64,000 nt of DNA from Pseudomonas sp. B21_DOA (GCA_030544685.1 CP086683.1:2790001-2854000); one strand, 5' to 3'. Shown: positions 27,232 through 37,204, counted from the stretch's first letter. Numbers and translations: made by a program. Notes: generated by a model from the letters alone, not told the origin.

Positions 27232-29316
27232 TTACTTCTTGGCCACCTGATTGCTCAGTTTCAGGTAATCCAGCAGCACGCGCCCGGTTTCGCTCAGGTA
27301 GGCATCGTCTTCTGGTTTGACCTTGTCCGGCTCGGCAGCGGCCAGTGCGTCTTCGTCTTCTTTCTTCAGCTCTTTGAGCGGTTCTTCGCCTTTGGCCTTG
27401 CGACGGATGTTCTCCATCGCCAGCTGCTTGGCGTCGATGTCGGCGTGCTGGGCACGACGATCGGCTTCGTTGAGGCTGACGGTTTTTTCTTCCATCAGTT
27501 TCTGCGCCAGGGCCAGCTTGTCGCGGATGAACACGAACTCGGCATCCTTGTTGGTGCGCGCGTCATGTTCGGACTTCAACTGGGCGAGGAACGGCTTGAA
27601 CGGATCGGCCGCCGGTTTGATCGCCGCGCGGATGGTGTCCCACGGCATGGCTTCCGGCAGGGCGCTTTCGCCGATTTCCTTGGTGTCGATCAGCGACGGG
27701 TAGTCGATGTCCGGCAGCACGCCCTGATGCTGGGTGCTCTGACCGGAGACGCGGTAGAACTTGGCCAGGGTCAGTTTCAGTTCGCCATGGTTCAGCGGTT
27801 GAATGGTCTGCACGGTGCCTTTGCCGAAGGTCTGGCCACCGATGATCAGAGCGCGGTGGTAGTCCTGCATGGCGCCGGCGAAGATTTCCGAAGCCGAGGC
27901 GGACAGGCGGTTGACCAGCAGCGCCATCGGGCCTTTGTAGAACGCGCCCGGGTTTTCATCCTCAAGCACGTCGACACGGCCATCGGCATTACGCACCAGC
28001 ACGGTCGGGCCCTTATCGATGAACAGGCTGGTCAGCTCGGTGGCTTCCTGCAAAGAGCCGCCGCCATTATTGCGCAGGTCGATGACCACGCCGTCGACTT
28101 TGTCCTTCTGCAGCTCGGTCAGCAGCTTCTTGACGTCGCGGGTGGTGCTCTTGTAATCCGGATCGCCGGCACGGAAGGCCTTGAAGTCGAGGTAGAAGGC
28201 CGGGATCTCGATCACGCCGAGTTTGTAGTCCTTGCCGTCCTGTTTCAGGCTGAGAATCGACTTTTTCACGGCCTGGTCTTCGAGCTTCACCGCTTCACGG
28301 GTGATCGGCACGATCTTGGTGGTCTGGTCGTTCGGCGCATTGCTCGCCGGAATGACTTCCAGACGCACCACGGTGCCTTTCGGACCGCGAATCAGTTTGA
28401 CCACTTCGTCCAGACGCCAGCCGACCACGTCGACCATTTCCTTGTTGCCTTGGGCAACGCCGATGATCTTGTCGGCCGGGGCGACTTGCTTGGTCTTGTC
28501 AGCCGGGCCTGCTGGCACCAGACGCACGACTTTCACTTGATCGTTGTCGCTCTGCAACACGGCGCCGATACCTTCGAGGGACAGGCTCATGTTGATGTCG
28601 AAGTTTTCCGCGTTATCTGGCGACAGATAATTGGTGTGCAGGTCGTAGGACATGGCAAAGGTGTTGATGTACGCCTGGAAGATATCCTCGGCACGGGTCT
28701 GGTCCAGACGTGCCAACTGATTCTTGTAGCGCTTGGTCAGTGTTTCCTGGATCTGCTTCGGCTCTTTGCCGGCGATCTTCTGGCGCAGTACTTCGTCCTT
28801 GACGCGTTTGCGCCACAGGTCGTCGAGTTCTGCGGTGGACTTGAGCCAAGGCGCGTCCTTGCGGTCGATCAGCAAGGTCTCCTTGGTGTTGAAGTCCATC
28901 TTGTCCACGCCTTTGTTCAGCTCGGCGAGGGCGAAGTCCAGACGCGCTTTGACGCGGTCCAGATAGCGCTTGTAGATGGTGAACCCGGCGTTGAGGTCGC
29001 CGCTCTTGAGGAAGTCGTCGAACTGCGTCTTCCACTTGTCGAATTCGGCGATGTCGCTGGCCATGAAATAGCTGCGCGACGGGTCGAGCAGCTTGATGTA
29101 GCTGTCGTAGATGATCACCGAGCGCGCATCGTCGAGCGGCGGCTTGCTGTAGTGGTGACGCTTGAGCAACTCGACGACGTTCAGACTGGCGATGACTTCA
29201 TCGCGATCAGGCTGCAACTTGTCCCAGCTGTTGGCTGCGAATGTGGTGCCCGACACCGGCAACAGACCGATACCGATGAAAAGAGCGAGGGCGGTGCTGG
29301 GGAGCAGATGCTTCAT
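27232..29316 (-). CDS. prc: Tail-specific periplasmic protease Prc/Tsp
   Basis: A 694-aa S41 protease with signal peptide (LLPSTALALFIGIGLLPVSGTTFA). An N-terminal DUF3340-like helical region is followed by a PDZ domain (LSLEGIGAVLQ .. VVRLVPAGPADKT) and the catalytic core with Ser in SASASEIFAGAMQDY and the Lys in GGQTFGKGTVQT. It cleaves periplasmic proteins from their C-termini and in Pseudomonas takes part in MucA processing and cell-wall hydrolase turnover. ATG 29316 is chosen because it opens a clean signal peptide; ATG 29349 would add 11 residues. Confidence 0.94.
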   Translation of the reverse strand: MKHLLPSTALALFIGIGLLPVSGTTFAANSWDKLQPDRDEVIASLNVVELLKRHHYSKPPLDDARSVIIYDSYIKLLDPSRSYFMASDIAEFDKWKTQFDDFLKSGDLNAGFTIYKRYLDRVKARLDFALAELNKGVDKMDFNTKETLLIDRKDAPWLKSTAELDDLWRKRVKDEVLRQKIAGKEPKQIQETLTKRYKNQLARLDQTRAEDIFQAYINTFAMSYDLHTNYLSPDNAENFDINMSLSLEGIGAVLQSDNDQVKVVRLVPAGPADKTKQVAPADKIIGVAQGNKEMVDVVGWRLDEVVKLIRGPKGTVVRLEVIPASNAPNDQTTKIVPITREAVKLEDQAVKKSILSLKQDGKDYKLGVIEIPAFYLDFKAFRAGDPDYKSTTRDVKKLLTELQKDKVDGVVIDLRNNGGGSLQEATELTSLFIDKGPTVLVRNADGRVDVLEDENPGAFYKGPMALLVNRLSASASEIFAGAMQDYHRALIIGGQTFGKGTVQTIQPLNHGELKLTLAKFYRVSGQSTQHQGVLPDIDYPSLIDTKEIGESALPEAMPWDTIRAAIKPAADPFKPFLAQLKSEHDARTNKDAEFVFIRDKLALAQKLMEEKTVSLNEADRRAQHADIDAKQLAMENIRRKAKGEEPLKELKKEDEDALAAAEPDKVKPEDDAYLSETGRVLLDYLKLSNQVAKK

Positions 29317-29454
29317 GCTGATTCGACGCGGGGACAATTGATAACGCATATTAGGCCGTCTTTGAAGTCGCCGGTTCTTTGAGAGCCGGTCGCATAATGC
29401 AAAAAGCCCGGCGCTACAGCTTCGGGCTCAGTCCAGACTCACTATGGAGGCAGT

Positions 29455-30417
29455 GTGAAGGCATTGCAAGGCGTTGAAGGTCAAGTGGCATGGCTTGAAG
29501 AGCCGAGTCCTACATGTGATGTAGGACAAGTACGCATCCGTGTAGCGGCCGCGGGCCTCAATCGCGCCGATTTATTACAGAAGGCAGGGCTTTATCCGCC
29601 GCCGCCAGGCGCCAGCCCAGTGCTCGGTCTTGAGTGTTCCGGCGTGATCAGCGAGGTCGGCGCGGGCTCGTCCTGGCAAGTCGGCGATCGGGTTTGCGCC
29701 CTGCTGGCCGGGGGCGGCATGGCTGAAGAGGTGGTCGTCGACGGACGGCACGTGCTGCCGGTGCCGGAGGGCGTTTCGCTGATCGAGGCGGCGGCATTGC
29801 CCGAGGTGTACGCCACCGTCTGGCTGAATGTGTTTCAACTTGCAGCGCTGAAACCCGGTGAGAAAATTCTCCTGCACGCCGGCGCAAGTGGAATCGGTTC
29901 AGCCGCCATTCAGCTGTGTAAAGCCTTCGGTAACCCGTGCTGGGTCAGCGTCGGTTCCGCCGAGCGCCTGGCTTACTGCGAAGCGCTGGGTGCCCAGGGC
30001 GGCGTGGTGCGTACCGATGATCTGGAGAGCCTGCGCGACTTCGGGCCGTTCGATGTGATCCTCGATCCGGTGGGTGGCGATTATTCGGCGCTCAATCTCA
30101 GGCTGATGGCGCTGGACGGCCGTTGGGTGTTGATCGGTTTGATGGGCGGGCGCGAGGCGAAGCTGGATCTGGCGCAGGTGCTCGGCAAGCGCGTGCAGTT
30201 GCTCGGTTCGACTTTGCGCAGCCGCAGTGATCAGTTCAAAGCGGATCTGCTGAGTGACTTGGGCCAGCATGTGTGGCCACTGTTTGCCGAGGGCCGCTTG
30301 CGTCCGCAACTGGCCAAAGCGTTTGCAGTGAAGGATGCTGAAGCGGCATTTGCCGAACTGGCGAGCAATACGGTGGCGGGGAAGTTGGTGTTGGTGATTG
30401 ACGACAGTCTTAGCTGA
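29455..30417 (+). CDS. NAD(P)H quinone oxidoreductase, PIG3 family
   Basis: A 320-aa zinc-independent MDR-family reductase starting at GTG 29455 after GGAGG. It has NRADLLQKAGLYPPPPG, typical of the PIG3 group, and the cofactor fold with HAGASGIGSAAIQLCKA. The NADPH-preferring pattern cannot be decided by eye. It lies divergent from prc. It reduces quinones or related electrophiles. Confidence 0.9.
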   Translation: MKALQGVEGQVAWLEEPSPTCDVGQVRIRVAAAGLNRADLLQKAGLYPPPPGASPVLGLECSGVISEVGAGSSWQVGDRVCALLAGGGMAEEVVVDGRHVLPVPEGVSLIEAAALPEVYATVWLNVFQLAALKPGEKILLHAGASGIGSAAIQLCKAFGNPCWVSVGSAERLAYCEALGAQGGVVRTDDLESLRDFGPFDVILDPVGGDYSALNLRLMALDGRWVLIGLMGGREAKLDLAQVLGKRVQLLGSTLRSRSDQFKADLLSDLGQHVWPLFAEGRLRPQLAKAFAVKDAEAAFAELASNTVAGKLVLVIDDSLS

Positions 30418-30430
30418 CACAACAGGTTCC

Positions 30431-30520
30431 TGTAGGAGTGAGCATGCTCGCGATGGCGGCGTGTCAGCCAATATCAATGTTGACTGGAGCACCGCCATCG
30501 CGAGCAGGCTCACTCCTACT
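30431..30520. repeat. REPIN
   Basis: Inverted TGTAGGAGTGAGCATGCTCGCGATGG / CGAGCAGGCTCACTCCTAC pair. It lies between the convergent quinone reductase and HAD genes. Confidence 0.9.
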
Positions 30521-30530
30521 TAAATCTTCG

Positions 30531-31183
30531 TCATTTCCAGAGATGGATCGGCCAGCCGGCCTTTTCGGCGTGCTCAAGCAGCACCGGATCCGGATTGACC
30601 ACGTGCGGGAAGTCCACCTTAAGCAACAGCGGCAGATCGTTACGCGAATCGGAATAAAAACTCGCGCCTTCGAGGTTTTCTTCTTCGGCATCCAGCCATT
30701 CCAGCAAGCGGGTGATCTTGCCTTCGCGGTAAGTCAAGGTTCCGACGGTGTTGCCGCTGTACACGCCATGGGCGACTTCCAGTTCGATGGCCAATATCTC
30801 GTCGATGCCCAGACGATCGGCGATCGGGCGAACCAGGTGCGCGCCGGATGCCGAAATCACCAGAATCCGGTCGCCGGCCTTGCGGTGGGCGGCGATGGTT
30901 TTGGTCGCGTCGCTGAAGATGATCGGCTCAATGAAATCTTCCACCCACGGGCCAACCAAGTGCTCGATTTCCTCAGGGTGCGGCCTATCAATGGTTCGAG
31001 ACTGAAGGCCATATAGTCTTCCATCGCCAGATGTCCGCGGCCGTAGGCATCCATCAGTTCCTTGTCGCGCTGCATGAACGACTCGCCATCGACCCAGCCA
31101 AGGCGGACCATCTGCTCACTCCATAGCGAGGAGCAGTCGCCGTGGATCAACGTTTCGTCCAGATCAAAAATTGCCAAAGCCAT
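30531..31183 (-). CDS. HAD-IB family phosphatase (SerB-like), one apparent frameshift
   Basis: About 217 aa after reconstruction. The HAD motifs are visible: FDLDETL (nucleophile), ILVISASG (motif II), and SDSRNDLPLL (motif IV), with an alpha-helical cap of the IB type. The closest known group is phosphoserine phosphatase-like hydrolases. The frame breaks at G3 30976-30978; one extra base restores GRTPEEIEHLVGPW. It follows an ABC-importer operon in the same orientation, 113 bp away, and may be part of it. The substrate is unknown. Confidence 0.82.
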
Positions 31184-31295
31184 CGGGTTCTCTCCGAGAA
31201 CAGCTGCAAGCTACGAGCTAATAGCTGCAAGAATTAAAATCAGGTGCACCGCAGTCTACAACCTGAAGCTTGTAGCTCGAAGCTTGCAGCTGCTT

Positions 31296-32285
31296 TTAAG
31301 CTACTTCGCACAAGGCCGTTGGATCGATGGAAAGTGCCAGGCGCTGTCCGTCGGGATGCAGATCGGCGGCGGAGCGGTTGAGCACATCGACCACCAGTTC
31401 CACGCCGCGTGCTTCGACGCGATAGCGAATGACGTTGCCGAGCAGGCTGTGGCTGCGGATCTGCGCGTCGAGTTCGCCGTCAAGGCTCAGTTCGATGGCT
31501 TCCGGGCGGATGGCGATGCGGTGGTTGATCGGTCGTTGCAACAGCTTCGACGCAGCCTCGGCGTCGAGCAGGTTGTAGTTGCCGATGAAGCCGGCGGCGA
31601 ATACATCGACCGGCGCGGTGTAGAGGGTTTCGGCATCGCCACTCTGGACGATCTTTCCCTGATTCATCAGGAAAATCCGGTCCGACATGGTCAGCGCTTC
31701 TTCCTGATCGTGGGTGACGAAGATCGTGGTCAGGCCGAGCTCGCGCTGGATCTGACGGATCTGTTCGCGCAAGTGCTTGCGAATCCGAGCATCGAGCGCC
31801 GACAGCGGCTCATCCAGCAGCAACAAGCGCGGGCGGGTTACCAGCGAACGGGCGAGGGCGACGCGTTGGCACTGACCACCGGACAGTTGATGCGGATAGC
31901 GGCTGGCGAAGTCGTGCAGTTCGACCAGTTTCAACACTTCAGAGACGCGCTTGTGGCTGTCATCGGCGTTGACCTTTTGCATGCGCAGGCCGAAGGCGAC
32001 GTTCTGTTCGACGGTCATGTTGGGGAATAGCGCGTAGCTTTGAAAGACCATACCGATGCCACGTTTCTGTGGGCTCAACGGCACGAGGTCGACACCGTCG
32101 AGGAGGATCTTGCCGCCATCCACCGGGGTCAGCCCGGCGATGCAGCGCAGCAAAGTCGACTTGCCGCACCCGGACGGGCCGAGCAGGGTGACGAACTCGC
32201 CTTTGTTGATTTCGCAATCGATGTCGCTGAACACCGTGGTGCCGGCGTAACTTTTCTGCAGGTGTTGGACGCTGACGTAGCTCAT
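31296..32285 (-). CDS. ABC transporter ATP-binding protein (PotA/2-AEP type)
   Basis: A 329-aa ATPase with Walker A (GPSGCGKST), Q-loop (FQSYALFPNMTV), signature LSGGQ, Walker B (LLLLDEPLSALD) and the switch histidine (FVTHDQEEA), plus a C-terminal TOBE region. This layout belongs to the spermidine/putrescine, iron and 2-aminoethylphosphonate importer group. Its ATG overlaps the permease stop codon (ATGA). Confidence 0.9.
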   Translation of the reverse strand: MSYVSVQHLQKSYAGTTVFSDIDCEINKGEFVTLLGPSGCGKSTLLRCIAGLTPVDGGKILLDGVDLVPLSPQKRGIGMVFQSYALFPNMTVEQNVAFGLRMQKVNADDSHKRVSEVLKLVELHDFASRYPHQLSGGQCQRVALARSLVTRPRLLLLDEPLSALDARIRKHLREQIRQIQRELGLTTIFVTHDQEEALTMSDRIFLMNQGKIVQSGDAETLYTAPVDVFAAGFIGNYNLLDAEAASKLLQRPINHRIAIRPEAIELSLDGELDAQIRSHSLLGNVIRYRVEARGVELVVDVLNRSAADLHPDGQRLALSIDPTALCEVA

Positions 32286-33083
32286 TCGCTTTTGTCCTTG
32301 TTCAAGATGTTGGCGATCCAGGTCAGGACCAGCACGAAAAAGAAATACGAAATGACCAGCGCACTGGTGAAGTGGCCGCTGCTGTTGCGCATGTTGTTCA
32401 GGTACACCTGCAGGGTTTCGTAGCGCGTGCCGACGAGGATGTTGGCGAACACAAACTCACCGAACAGGAACGAGAACGACAGCAGCAGCGCCACCATCAG
32501 GCCCTTGCGCAGATTCGGCAGTACCACCAGAAATGCCGCTTGAAACGTGCTGGCGCCAAGCAGCTGCGCGGCGTCCATCAGGTCGCGCAGGTTGATCGCT
32601 TGCAGGTTGTTGGTGATCGCCCGGTACATGAACGGCAGCGCCACGGTTGAAGTAGCAGCCGATCAGAATCCACGGCGTACCGACCATCGCCATCGGCCCG
32701 GAACCGTAGAGCTGCAACAGCCCCACCGAGGACACCACCGGCGGTACCGCGAAGGGCAGCAGGATGAGGATGTTCATCAGCGCATCGAGCTTTGGAAAGT
32801 AGTAATGCACGACAAACAGCAACGGCAGGATCAGCACCACCGACAGCACCAGCGCGCCAACACAGACGATCAGCGACTGGCCGAAGGCGTGGAGAAAACG
32901 CGGATCGCTCCACAGCTCTATGTACCACTTAAAGGTGAAGCCGCTGGGCAGAATCGTCGCCGACCAGCTGCTGGCGATCGAATAGACCAGCGTGCCCAGC
33001 AGCGGCAACAGCAGAATGGCGAACAGCAGATAAACCACGACGCGGTGGTAGAGGCCGGCCGGGCCGGATTCAGCGCGAGACAT
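32282..33083 (-). CDS. ABC transporter permease (PotC/PhnV type), one apparent frameshift
   Basis: About 266 aa with six membrane helices and an EAA-like loop (DLMDAAQLLGASTFQAAFLVVLPNLRKG). The frame breaks near 32645-32646. Unlike other breaks in the window, this one needs one base removed (or two added): reading TTCAACGTG instead of TTCAACCGTG gives GCYFNVALPFMYRAI. It overlaps the upstream permease gene by 14 bp. Confidence 0.85.
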
Positions 33084-33915
33084 GGTAGCTCCTCTTCAAC
33101 AGCAATTGATGCACGACGGTGACAATGGTCATCAGCGCCACGAGCACCACGGCCAGGGCGCTGGCCAGGTTCGGATCAAGGGAGATGTCGCCGGAGACCA
33201 TCGCCGCAATACGGATCGGCAGAACATTGAAATTCCCGGTGGTCAGGGCGTAAACCGTGGCGTAGGCACCGAGGGCGTTGGCCAGCAGGATCACGAACGT
33301 GCCGAGCAACGCCGGTGTTAATACCGGCAGGCCAATGTGCCGCCAGAACTGCCAGCCGTTGGCGCCGAGCAGTGCGGCGGACTCGCGCCAGTCTTCACGC
33401 AGAGCGTCGAAAGCCGGGTAGAGCAGCAACACGCCGAGCGGGATCTGGAAGTAGGTGTAGAGGATGATCAGGCCGGTTTTCGAATACAGGTTGAAGTCCT
33501 GAATGATCCCCGACTGCTTGAGCATGATGGTGATGCTGCCGTTGAAACCGAGCAGGATGATGAAGGCGAATGCCAGCGGCACGCCGGCGAAGTTGCTGGT
33601 CATGTTGGCGAAGGCATTCACGAAGTTGCGTAGCTTCGAATCAACTCGACGCAACGAGTAAGCGCCAAGCACGGCGATGATGATGCCGAATACGCTCGAC
33701 CAGAAACTGATCTCCAGGCTGTACTGGATTGCCTGCCGATAGAACTTGGAACCGAAGATCTTGCTGAAGTTGGCCAGGCCCCAGCCGGATTCTTCCGATT
33801 GCAGGCTGTTGATCATCACCCACACCAGCGGGGCGATTTCGAAGACGATAAAGAACAGCGTGAACGGCACCAGACACAGCGCCGCGAGCCATTTGCCGCG
33901 GGTCATGGAATTCAC
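33070..33915 (-). CDS. ABC transporter permease (PotB/PhnU type)
   Basis: A 281-aa inner-membrane protein with six helices and an EAA loop (DWRESAALLGANGWQFWRHIGLPVLTPALLG). GTG 33915 overlaps the preceding TGA and has GGGAG 9 bases before it; ATG 33906 is an alternative lacking a close binding site. Confidence 0.88.
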   Translation of the reverse strand: MNSMTRGKWLAALCLVPFTLFFIVFEIAPLVWVMINSLQSEESGWGLANFSKIFGSKFYRQAIQYSLEISFWSSVFGIIIAVLGAYSLRRVDSKLRNFVNAFANMTSNFAGVPLAFAFIILLGFNGSITIMLKQSGIIQDFNLYSKTGLIILYTYFQIPLGVLLLYPAFDALREDWRESAALLGANGWQFWRHIGLPVLTPALLGTFVILLANALGAYATVYALTTGNFNVLPIRIAAMVSGDISLDPNLASALAVVLVALMTIVTVVHQLLLKRSYHVSR

Positions 33916-34718
33916 TTGAGCAGCTCCCGGCACACAGGTTTATCGTGGGGCACGCCGAGCAGTTCGCAGATTGTGCCGCAGAGTTCGGTCTGCTTCGGTG
34001 TGGCGTCAGGATTAAGGCTGAACGCATTGCCGAGAACGAACAGCGGCACCTGACGTTCTCCCGCCAGCAGGCCGTTGTGCGAGCGATCGTTGTTCATGCC
34101 GTGGTCGGCGGTCACCAATACCTGATAACCGGCGTCGAGCCAGCTCTGCAAATAGTCGGCGAGGATGACGTCCGCCGAGCGCGCGCTGTTGCGGTACTGC
34201 GAGCTGTCAAGGCCGTGCTTGTGCCCGGCATCATCGATGTTCATCGGGTGGATCAGGAGGAAATCCGGCGCGTGGCGCAGGCGCAGGCTTTCAGCGTCGG
34301 CGAACAGGTGCGAGTCCGGGTAATGATCGTTCCAATAGAAGTGGCCGTGCTGGATCGGCAATGACGGATCGTCGGTGTGGCGGTCGCGCGCCGCCACGAA
34401 CGGTGAGCGGTTGTACAACTCGCTGACCCAGTGATACGCCGCAGCGGCGGTTTTCAGTCCGGCATCGCGGGCGTAATGATAGATGCTGCGCTGGCTGGAC
34501 AAGCGCGAGACATTGTTGTGGACGATGCCGCTGTCGATCGGCGGCACGCCGGTGAGAATGCATTCGTAAAGCGGTCGGGACAGGGCCGGCAATTCGCACT
34601 CCAGCTGATAGAGCGCCGCGCGTCCTGCGCCAACATAAGCCTGCAGATGCCCCATGGCGTGACACGCAACCTCGTAGTTGAGGCCGTCGAGTACGACAAG
34701 GATGACGTTGTGCTTCAT
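33912..34718 (-). CDS. Alkaline-phosphatase-superfamily phosphodiesterase
   Basis: A 268-aa enzyme of the type I phosphodiesterase/nucleotide pyrophosphatase fold. Metal ligands appear in VVLDG (Asp11), NIDDAGHKHG and TADHGM; the probable nucleophile is Ser47 in LSRPLYECILTG, where many relatives have Thr. There is no signal peptide, so it acts in the cytoplasm. It is encoded between the substrate-binding protein and the permeases of one importer, so it probably hydrolyses the imported compound. A phosphonate or phosphodiester substrate is inferred. Confidence 0.85.
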   Translation of the reverse strand: MKHNVILVVLDGLNYEVACHAMGHLQAYVGAGRAALYQLECELPALSRPLYECILTGVPPIDSGIVHNNVSRLSSQRSIYHYARDAGLKTAAAAYHWVSELYNRSPFVAARDRHTDDPSLPIQHGHFYWNDHYPDSHLFADAESLRLRHAPDFLLIHPMNIDDAGHKHGLDSSQYRNSARSADVILADYLQSWLDAGYQVLVTADHGMNNDRSHNGLLAGERQVPLFVLGNAFSLNPDATPKQTELCGTICELLGVPHDKPVCRELLK

Positions 34719-34769
34719 AGGGGCAAGAACTCCGCGAAATTCAGATATTCCGAAATCAACTCAATCCCT

Positions 34770-34862
34770 TGTGGGAGCGAGCTTGCTCGCGAAGGCGTCA
34801 GATCAGCCAACATCAATGTTGAATGAATAACCGCATTCGCGAGCAAGCTCGCTCCCACAGGG
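34770..34862. repeat. REPIN inside the ABC operon
   Basis: Inverted GTGGGAGCGAGCTTGCTCGCG pair between the substrate-binding protein and phosphodiesterase genes. In this position it can protect the upstream mRNA, raising the binding protein over the other subunits. Confidence 0.9.
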
Positions 34863-34894
34863 ATCTTTGTCGGATCAAGCAGTGGGTCAAGCCA

Positions 34895-35961
34895 TCACTT
34901 CATTTCTACGATGACTTCTTCGTTCCACTGCTGTGGCAGGGCTTTGGAGGTCTTTTCCCATGCGTCGGCGTCCTTGACCGGCGTGACGCCCTTGTACTGC
35001 TCGTTGGGCAGCAGCTTGGCTTTTACGTCTTCCGGCAGTTGCAGGTGTTCGGCGCGGATCGGCCGGGCGTTGCCTCGGGCGAGGTTGGTCTGGCCGGCGT
35101 CGCTGAAGATGTATTCGCGGGTCAGCTTGGCGGCGTTGGGGTTTTTGCGTACTTGTTGATGATCGTGGTGTAGCCGGAAATCACCGAGCCGTCGGATGGA
35201 ATCAGCACTACGTAATCATCCGGGTTGGCCATCTTGGCTTTGTAGCTCAGGCCATTGAAGTCCCAGACCACGCCGACTTCGATCTCGCCTTTTTCCATGG
35301 TGGCGATCGTTGGGTTGGCCATCGACAGACGACCCTGTTTGGCGAGGTCGGCGAACAACAGCAGGGCAGGCTTGATGTTTTTCTCGTCACCACCGTTGGC
35401 CAGTGCGGCAGCGAGGACACCGTTGGCGGCCTGGGCAGCAGTGCTCACGTCGCCGATGGAGACTTTGTATTTGCCGGTTTTCAGGTCAGCCCATTTGGTC
35501 GGCACGTCGGAGCCGTTCAGCAGCTTCTTGTTGACGATGAAGGCGATGGTGCCGGTGTAGGCCAGTGCCCAGTTGCCGTCCTTGTCCTTGGCCCAGTCCG
35601 GAATCTGATCCCAAGTGCTTGGCTTGTAGGGTTGCACCACGCCTTGCTTGACCGCGATCGGGCCGAAGGCAGCACCGACGTCGCCGATGTCAGCGGTGGC
35701 ATTGTCTTTTTCAGCGGCGAACTTGGCGATTTCCTGGGCCGAGCTCATGTCGGTGTCGATGTGCTTCAAGCCATAATTCGCAGCCAGGTCATCCCAGGTG
35801 CCTTTCCAGTTGGCCCAGTTGTCCGGCATGCCGACGCTGTTGACGGCGCCTTCCGCCTTCGCAGCGGCTTCGAGGGTTTTCAGATCGGTGTCGGCCGCCA
35901 TGGCGGCGCTGCACATAGCAATGGTCGAGCCTAACAGTGTTGCCAGGAAAAGCTGTTTCAT
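34895..35961 (-). CDS. ABC transporter periplasmic substrate-binding protein, one apparent frameshift
   Basis: About 355 aa with signal peptide (FLATLLGSTIAMCSAAMAA). It resembles family 1/PotD-like binding proteins of the iron and 2-aminoethylphosphonate class (DIGDVGAAFGPIAVKQGVVQPYKPSTWDQIPDWAKD; VGVVWDFNG). As printed it stops near 35121, but T5 35142-35146 with one more T restores YNKYAKNPNAAKLTREYIFSD and a full-length C-terminus ending VIVEMK. It is the first gene of the operon and is divergent from the GntR regulator. Confidence 0.85.
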
Positions 35962-36007
35962 TCCGAAGCTCCTTGGTCGTGTTCAACGCTGCGATTGCGG
36001 TTGGTGT

Positions 36008-36298
36008 TGGTCTAGGTCAGCAATACCTGAGCCAATTTAGGTCGGCTGGATGACATTTTGATGTCGATGGCCTCTTGGCTGATCTTTTATCAACCATTGT
36101 CAGGAAGGTGCCAGATCAGCGTAGACCAAACCCAAAGGCCCGTAGGGCAGGGGACTTGGCCGATGTATTGCAAGCCGTGAAAGCGACCGTTCGGTAGTTT
36201 TGTCATCTGTCGGTCATCTGCACTGCCTAGGCTTGCAACATACGAAGGCGCTTTGATCGGCGTTCGGATTTGCCCCGAAACAGTGCTGGTCTAGTCCA
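36008..36298. promoter_or_regulatory. GntR/HutC-type operators in divergent promoter region
   Basis: The 351-bp gap between the binding-protein gene and the regulator has TGGTCTAGGTCA (36008-36019) and TGGTCTAGTCCA (36287-36298), each close to the HutC-subfamily consensus TGGTCTAGACCA, plus a half site TAGACCA (36122-36128). One full site lies next to each divergent gene, which fits control of both by the adjacent UTRA regulator. Confidence 0.7.
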
Positions 36299-36312
36299 GA
36301 TAGGTAACGTTG

Positions 36313-37026
36313 ATGCGCGATGAGGCAACGAAAGCGGTGACAGCGATTGGCCAGGTGCTGCAGGAGCAAATCGATCATGGCTTGCTGGCGGCCGGGAGCA
36401 AGTTGCCCGCTGAACGCAAGCTCAGCGAGTTATTCGGGACGACGCGGATCACTGTGCGTGAAGCGCTGTTGCAGCTTGAGGCGCAGGGGCAGATTTATCG
36501 CGAGGAGCGGCGGGGCTGGTTCGTGTCGCCGCCGCGTTTGGCTTATAACCTGATGCAGCGCAGTCACTTTCACGCGATGGTCAGTGCGCAGGGGCGTGAG
36601 CCGTCGACGGAGGTTATTTCGGCGCGGTTGCAGCCGGCTTCGGCGGCAGTGTGTGCGTGGTTGCAGTTGCCGGCGTTGTCGAGCGTGATTCAGATCTGTC
36701 GCTCGCGGCGCATTGATGGGCGGCTGGTGTTGTACGTGGAGCACTATCTGAATCCGCAGTTTTTTCCGGGGATCCTCGAGTTCGATTTGAATCAGTCGAT
36801 CACCGAGCTGTATGCGCGGCATTACGATTTGCACTATGGGCGGGTGCGGTTCGAGATGGTGCCGACGGCGTTGTCGGTGGATGCAGCGGCGGCGTTACGG
36901 GTGTCGGTGGGGAGCCCGGGGTTGCGGATTGCGCGGGTCAATTATGATCAGCATGGGCGGTTGATTGATTGTGATCTGGAGTTTTGGCGGCATGATGCGA
37001 TTCACGTTGGGGTTGATGTGGTTTGA
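36313..37026 (+). CDS. GntR-family regulator with UTRA domain (PhnF/HutC subfamily)
   Basis: A 237-aa regulator. N-terminal winged helix (LPAERKLSELFGTTRITVREALLQLEAQGQIYREERRGWFV), then a UTRA ligand domain from about residue 75. ATG 36313 is used; GTAACG precedes it. It is divergent from the importer operon and flanked by matching operators. Effector probably the imported organophosphorus compound, by analogy with PhnF; this is inference. Confidence 0.9.
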   Translation: MRDEATKAVTAIGQVLQEQIDHGLLAAGSKLPAERKLSELFGTTRITVREALLQLEAQGQIYREERRGWFVSPPRLAYNLMQRSHFHAMVSAQGREPSTEVISARLQPASAAVCAWLQLPALSSVIQICRSRRIDGRLVLYVEHYLNPQFFPGILEFDLNQSITELYARHYDLHYGRVRFEMVPTALSVDAAAALRVSVGSPGLRIARVNYDQHGRLIDCDLEFWRHDAIHVGVDVV

Positions 37027-37084
37027 CCTTGGCGGCCTTCGCTGCACCTGCACTCGCTGTGTACGACTGCGTCGTACGGTACTC

Positions 37085-37190
37085 GAGCTTGCGCTCATTG
37101 TGTGTAGGAGCTGCCGAAGGCTCGGGCCGCGATCGGACGATGTTTTGATTTTGCTGTTCTGTGGGAGCGAGCCTGCTCGCGAAAGCGCCC
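37085..37190. repeat. Two REP-type palindromes
   Basis: TGTAGGAGCTGCCGAAGGCT (a different Pseudomonas REP subtype) at about 37100, then a standard GTGGGAGCGAGCCTGCTCGCG at 37161-37181. Confidence 0.75.
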
Positions 37191-37204
37191 CACAGTCACC
37201 CTCT

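Noticed and set aside
29404..29428. Hairpin AGCCCG..CGGGCT between prc and the quinone reductase gene as a terminator
   Set aside because: The stem is only 6 bp with a long loop, and it lies between two divergent starts where a terminator is not expected.
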